From: Obesumbacterium proteus
Lineage (GTDB): Bacteria; Pseudomonadota; Gammaproteobacteria; Enterobacterales; Enterobacteriaceae
Direction of reading: 5' to 3'
Length of the DNA: 64,000 nucleotides
Assembly (NCBI RefSeq): GCF_001586165.1
Contig: NZ_CP014608.1
Location: 2,914,001 to 2,978,000 of the forward strand
Part shown: positions 60,634 through 64,000 of the stretch, in pieces
How the letters are laid out: each line of letters begins with the position of its first letter
Numbering within the stretch: position 1 is the first letter of the stretch
Position numbers and translations under genes: made by a program
Notes under the pieces: model-generated
Databases searched by the model: none
Told to the model about the DNA's origin: nothing
Seen by the model: the letters and a program-made list of their open reading frames with translations, nothing else

Positions 60634-61140
60634 ATGAATAAAACATTAAGGAATTGCGGTGGCATGCTGGTGCTGTTGACGCTATTGACGGCCGGTTGCT
60701 CATTCGCCAGTGACGATGATATGACTGGTGGGAATTTAAGGGGAGTGAATCATACAAAACAAGGGGTAACTCGATTTTCAGTAAATGGTTACGGCGGTTT
60801 TGTTGGGGGAAATACATGTTGTGTTTTGTTACCTAATAAATGGAATCCGGGTATGAGTGCGGTGGTTAAATGGAGTGTAGATCCAAAACCATATGAACGA
60901 TTACCGCCTTTAGGAACGGACGAGTATAGGAAGGCTTATGCGGAGCATGCATCGCGTTATACAAGTCATAGTGCGATGGTTCAGATACCGAAATATGGCG
61001 AGAAAAGGTGTGGTCTAACAGTGCATTTTTTGCCCTGTAATAACGTTAAAGTCACAACATCATGCTGGGGATATGGTAGCCCCGAATACCCAATAAAAGA
61101 ACCTTTAAATATGTCGGAGCCAAAAACATGTCTGAGATAA
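60634..61140 (+). CDS. DUF3304-like lipoprotein, copy 2 (putative immunity)
   Basis: 168 residues. The only copy with a proper lipobox (LLTAGC, Cys at about 23), so it should be membrane-anchored; Ser at +2 suggests outer-membrane sorting. Mature part GVNHTKQGVTRFSVNGYGGF, GGNTCCVLLPNKWNPG; middle segment type A (YERLPPLGTDEY), C-terminus type Y (RCGLTVHFLPCNNVKVTTSC). ATG 60634 is used because AGGAG lies 6 bases upstream; a GTG directly before it is in frame. Most diverged in sequence of the four copies. Confidence 0.75.
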   Translation: MNKTLRNCGGMLVLLTLLTAGCSFASDDDMTGGNLRGVNHTKQGVTRFSVNGYGGFVGGNTCCVLLPNKWNPGMSAVVKWSVDPKPYERLPPLGTDEYRKAYAEHASRYTSHSAMVQIPKYGEKRCGLTVHFLPCNNVKVTTSCWGYGSPEYPIKEPLNMSEPKTCLR

Positions 61141-61172
61141 ATGCCGTGAGTGCCATTATGACTATTTATTAA
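61128..61172 (+). other. 14-codon reading frame overlapping the end of DUF3304 copy 2
   Basis: MSEINAVSAIMTIY followed by TAA, starting inside the copy 2 stop region. Same length and stop as the frames after copies 1 and 3. Confidence 0.35.
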
Positions 61173-61197
61173 AGTGTGAAGTAAATAGCTATAATGG
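61153..61197 (+). repeat. Intergenic hairpin repeat, unit 2
   Basis: Same spacer as unit 1, with arm changes CCATTATG / TATAATGG. Lies between copies 2 and 3. Confidence 0.75.
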
Positions 61198-61221
61198 TAC
61201 TAATCCAAACAGGAGAGGGTG

Positions 61222-61734
61222 ATGAATAAAACATTAAGGAATTGCGGTGGTGTACTGATGCTGCTGGCTCTGTTGACGACAGGATTTACTGCAGCAGCGA
61301 GAGATGGAGCCTCTAGTGGAGCAAATTTAACCGGTGCGAATCACACTCAAAAAGAGATCACTAGTTTTACGGCAAATGGATATAGAGGGCAAGTGGGAGG
61401 CTATACCTGCTGTGTTATGCTGCCAGATAAATGGGTGTCTGGAATGAAGGTAAATATTGAATGGAAATCAGCTTCTAAAAATATACATTCATTTCCTGGC
61501 TATGCTGATGAGAAAAAATATAAAGAATGGGAAAAGAGTGTAAAGGATGATTATGTATTTCATTCTGCGGTAGTGAATATTCCTAGATATGATAATGATA
61601 GCTGTGGATTAACTGTGCATTTTTTACCCTGCAACAAAGTTAAAGCAACGACATCCTGCTGGGCAGATGGAAATAAAAACAATCCAATAAAAGAGCCATT
61701 GAATATGCCGGAGCCAAAAACATGTCCGAGATAA
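61222..61734 (+). CDS. DUF3304-like exported protein, copy 3 (putative immunity)
   Basis: 170 residues. Signal peptide MNKTLRNCGGVLMLLALLTT then GFTAAA, with Phe where copy 2 has the lipobox Cys, so type I cleavage (after AAA or nearby) is expected. Middle segment type B (NIHSFPGYADEKKYKEWEKS), C-terminus type Y (SCGLTVHFLPCNKVKATTSC). Shares nearly its whole N-terminal and middle DNA with copy 4. ATG 61222 follows AGGAG. Confidence 0.75.
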   Translation: MNKTLRNCGGVLMLLALLTTGFTAAARDGASSGANLTGANHTQKEITSFTANGYRGQVGGYTCCVMLPDKWVSGMKVNIEWKSASKNIHSFPGYADEKKYKEWEKSVKDDYVFHSAVVNIPRYDNDSCGLTVHFLPCNKVKATTSCWADGNKNNPIKEPLNMPEPKTCPR

Positions 61735-61766
61735 ATACTGTTGGTGCCATTATGACTATTTATTAA
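61722..61766 (+). other. 14-codon reading frame overlapping the end of DUF3304 copy 3
   Basis: MSEINTVGAIMTIY then TAA, starting inside the end of copy 3. Third member of the set. Confidence 0.35.
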
Positions 61767-61790
61767 AGTGTGAAGTAAATAACCATAATG
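61748..61790 (+). repeat. Intergenic hairpin repeat, unit 3
   Basis: CATTATG ... CATAATG with the same inner AT-rich arms; the outermost pair of unit 1 is lost by a G to A change. Lies between copies 3 and 4. Confidence 0.75.
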
Positions 61791-61815
61791 ATGCTAATCC
61801 AAACAGGAGAGGGTA

Positions 61816-62322
61816 ATGAATAAAATATTAAGGAATTGCGGTGGTGTACTGATGCTGCTGGCTCTGTTGACGACAGGATTTACTGCAGCTGCGAGAGATG
61901 GAGCTTCTAGTGGAGCAAATTTAACCGGTGTGAACCACACTCAAAAAGAGATCACTAGTTTTACGGTAAATGGATATAGAGGGCAAGTGGGAGGCTATAC
62001 CTGCTGTGTTATGCTCCAAGACAAATGGGTATCTGGAATGAAGGTAAATATAGAATGGAAATCAGCCTCTAAAAATACGCATTCGTTTCCTGGCTATGCT
62101 GATGAGAGAAAATATAAAGAATGGGAAAAGAGTGTAAAGGATGATTATGTATTTCATTCTGCAGTAGTAGATATTCCTAAATATAGCAAAGCGTGTGATT
62201 TGGTTATTCATTTTCTACCCTGCGATCAAGTCAAAGCTACTGCGGCATGTTCTGTTTACGGTAGAGGTGACTACCCAATAAAAGAACCATTAAATATGCC
62301 GGAGCCGAAAACATGTCAATAA
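61816..62322 (+). CDS. DUF3304-like exported protein, copy 4 (putative immunity)
   Basis: 168 residues. N-terminal and middle parts almost identical to copy 3 (type B: THSFPGYADERKYKEWEKS), but the C-terminus is type X (ACDLVIHFLPCDQVKATAAC), as in copy 1. No lipobox Cys. It ends KTCQ instead of CPR/CLR because the reading frame of the lipase begins here: the lipase ATG (62313) overlaps its last ten bases. This physical overlap makes it the probable cognate immunity gene of the lipase. Confidence 0.78.
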   Translation: MNKILRNCGGVLMLLALLTTGFTAAARDGASSGANLTGVNHTQKEITSFTVNGYRGQVGGYTCCVMLQDKWVSGMKVNIEWKSASKNTHSFPGYADERKYKEWEKSVKDDYVFHSAVVDIPKYSKACDLVIHFLPCDQVKATAACSVYGRGDYPIKEPLNMPEPKTCQ

Positions 62323-64000
62323 CAACTAATAAAAGCTCAGTCTGTGCTCCACCATTATTCCCTTCAGTAGGACGATTTCCGACGTCTAAACTTCAAGTTG
62401 AAGAAAACTATAATAAGCAAAAAAAAGAAGAAAATCGTTTTTTACTTCAATGCAGTGAGTCTGCAGGAAAAAAAACAGGCTTCACCTGCAGCCAAAGCTT
62501 GCATGTCAGCCTATTTTTTGATGGTACAGGGAATAATGATAAAAACGATAGTGAGAAGAAAGATGACAAGATCCCACATCCCACAAATATAGCGAAGCTT
62601 TTCCATGCATCGTTGTTAGCCGAAGATGCAAAGTTAAAAGGTTATTTCTCCTATTATATGCCGGGGGTTGGCACGCCATTTCCAGATATTGGAGAGATGG
62701 ACTATAGCGGTGATGGTTTAAAGTATGCTTCTGGTGGAGAAGACCGAATTAATTGGGCATTACTGCAGCTAGTCCATGCACTTTCGATTTCGTTAGGTGA
62801 TGCGCCTTTAGCTGCGGAAAAAATGAAAACAACGATTGCTGATATGCGTGCCCATTGGCCGCTTACCGGTGAGGTGAATCGTCGTAACGCGTTTAATAAT
62901 TTGCTAGAGCCCCTTCGTAGCAAGATCGATACAGCAAATCCTAAAATATTGGCGATTAAACTTTTCGTCTATGGCTTTTCTCGCGGAGCGGCGGAGGCGC
63001 GCACCTTTGTAAACTGGCTAAGCGAAATGTTTACAACTCCGAAGGGCGCTGAACTGCCGGAGCAAACTATTTTAGGATTGCCGCTTAGCATTGAGTTTCT
63101 CGGTATTTTGGATACCGTACCCTCAGTAGGTATTGCGCACGTTGCGCCTTTTGCCGCAGGCCATATGGGCTGGGCGGATGGCACTCAGCAATTGCCTGAT
63201 GAAAAAAAATATCCTGACTATGTGAAATGCTGCCAGCACTTCGTGGCCGCCCATGAGCAGCGCTTAAGCTTCCCCCTCGATACAATCCGCAGGCCAAATG
63301 GCACATACCCGAGCTATGCAAAAGAGGTTATATACCCGGGTATGCACTCGGATATCGGCGGCGGATATCCTAAGGGAGATCAGGGTAAGGCGACAGGCGG
63401 GGATGGTGAATTGCTATCGCAAATTATATTGCATGATATGTATGCGGCCGCTTTTGACTCAGGGGCACCTCTATCAGTCCCAGAGAATCTTATCCCTGAG
63501 GGGATTAAGTCTAAGTCGCCGTCGTTCGCAATGTCATCTGACTCACTTATTGAGTTTCATGTATCTCCAATATTAGTTGGGCGGTTCAACGCATGGCGTG
63601 AAACTATCCTTTCTGAAAAAGAAACGCAGCAGAGTGGTGAAACTAAGACGGCAGTGGGCTATAAGCCTCATCTATTAAGCCATTCACTTGAAACCAAGAT
63701 TGAGGAGCAGATGGGGTGGATCACCGCGTGGCGTATTGGGCGTTATGCACGTGGTAGCTACCAAGTGCAGGGCTTTTATACAAATGCCACGCAGTGGGAT
63801 GCTGAGACGCAAAAACGGAAGAAAGACGAATATGACGAGGCAGTAAGCGAAATCAAGCAATCTAGACAGACCAAGCGAAAAGATTCAAACGACTCTATCC
63901 CAACCGCAGGTATAAACAAGCAGGGTATTCCAGAGTTTGAACCCACTTTGGATAAGCAGCAGCTACGCGAAGCCGCCCGTGAGTTTGAACACGATTATTA
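62313..64000 (+). CDS. tle1: DUF2235 (Tle1-type) phospholipase effector, 3' end outside window
   Basis: 562 residues visible, frame open to the right edge. Starts MSITTNKSSVCAPPLFPSVG with GGAG 8 bases upstream inside copy 4. Alpha/beta-hydrolase core of DUF2235: LHVSLFFDGTGNNDKN, YYMPGVGTPF, nucleophile motif VYGFSRGAAEARTF (Gly-x-Ser223-x-Gly), FLGILDTVPSVG (Asp267) and YPGMHSDIGGGYPKG (His345) give a plausible Ser-Asp-His triad. Tle1 effectors are phospholipases delivered into the periplasm of rival bacteria by type VI secretion. The acidic/basic C-terminal helix (KRKKDEYDEAVSEIKQ) continues past the edge; the last two bases are TA, so the stop could be the very next base. Confidence 0.88.
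   Translation, partial: MSITTNKSSVCAPPLFPSVGRFPTSKLQVEENYNKQKKEENRFLLQCSESAGKKTGFTCSQSLHVSLFFDGTGNNDKNDSEKKDDKIPHPTNIAKLFHASLLAEDAKLKGYFSYYMPGVGTPFPDIGEMDYSGDGLKYASGGEDRINWALLQLVHALSISLGDAPLAAEKMKTTIADMRAHWPLTGEVNRRNAFNNLLEPLRSKIDTANPKILAIKLFVYGFSRGAAEARTFVNWLSEMFTTPKGAELPEQTILGLPLSIEFLGILDTVPSVGIAHVAPFAAGHMGWADGTQQLPDEKKYPDYVKCCQHFVAAHEQRLSFPLDTIRRPNGTYPSYAKEVIYPGMHSDIGGGYPKGDQGKATGGDGELLSQIILHDMYAAAFDSGAPLSVPENLIPEGIKSKSPSFAMSSDSLIEFHVSPILVGRFNAWRETILSEKETQQSGETKTAVGYKPHLLSHSLETKIEEQMGWITAWRIGRYARGSYQVQGFYTNATQWDAETQKRKKDEYDEAVSEIKQSRQTKRKDSNDSIPTAGINKQGIPEFEPTLDKQQLREAAREFEHDY

Noticed and set aside
60055..62322. CRISPR-like array
   Set aside because: The repeats are whole genes with spacers of about 80 bp, not short repeats with unique spacers.
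62398..62592. A 64-codon Lys-rich frame after DUF3304 copy 4
   Set aside because: It is out of frame with the DUF2235 lipase that continuously covers 62313-64000.

Overview
The window looks like chromosome from an enteric gammaproteobacterium (Enterobacterales), most likely Hafniaceae (Hafnia or Obesumbacterium type). This is an inference from gene order and protein resemblance; no database was searched. Positions 1-19650 follow the conserved enterobacterial order pqiB-pqiC-rmf ... fabA-lonH-matP-ompA-sulA-sxy-yccS-yccF-helD-mgsA-csgI-yccU-hspQ-rlmI-acyP-tusE-yccA-tRNA-Ser(UGA). Within it sit one extra LysR regulator in AT-rich DNA, a frameshift in helD, and a long hairpin repeat between yccU and hspQ.

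Positions 19700-30200 (minus strand) hold a glutamine/glutamate fermentation module. It has an exported glutaminase, a dicarboxylate/amino-acid symporter, and a tightly overlapping operon for B12-dependent glutamate mutase (glmS, glmL, glmE), methylaspartate ammonia-lyase (mal), an AtuA-family protein and a DUF4387 protein. Beside it lie pduX (L-threonine kinase) and cobA (uroporphyrinogen-III methyltransferase). Positions 31700-41900 (plus strand) hold an anaerobic-type cobalamin operon: cbiD-T-F-H-L, cobalt transporter cbiMNQO, cbiP, cobS, cobT. A LysR gene, a class I fumarase (a plausible mesaconase) and the corrinoid adenosyltransferase follow. Together these suggest glutamine -> glutamate -> 3-methylaspartate -> mesaconate (-> citramalate), with the B12 cofactor partly made by the neighbouring genes. 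cbiA, B, C, E, G, J, K and cobU are not in the window.

Positions 45265-47480 are AT-rich and mostly non-coding, with perfect inverted and direct repeats, one LuxR-like regulator, and an isolated intrinsic terminator. From 47478 a type VI secretion system begins: tssB, tssC, tssK, tssL, an OmpA-family gene, hcp, tssH (clpV) and vgrG. It continues into an effector module: a DUF4123 adaptor, four tandem DUF3304 exported proteins (putative immunity), and a DUF2235/Tle1-type lipase that runs off the right edge and starts inside the fourth DUF3304 gene.

The most unusual structure is the DUF3304 array. Two versions of the middle segment and two versions of the C-terminus occur in all four combinations, which indicates recombination between copies. 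Only one copy keeps a lipobox cysteine. Each of the first three copies carries at its 3' end an overlapping 14-codon reading frame, placed where the real lipase starts in copy four.
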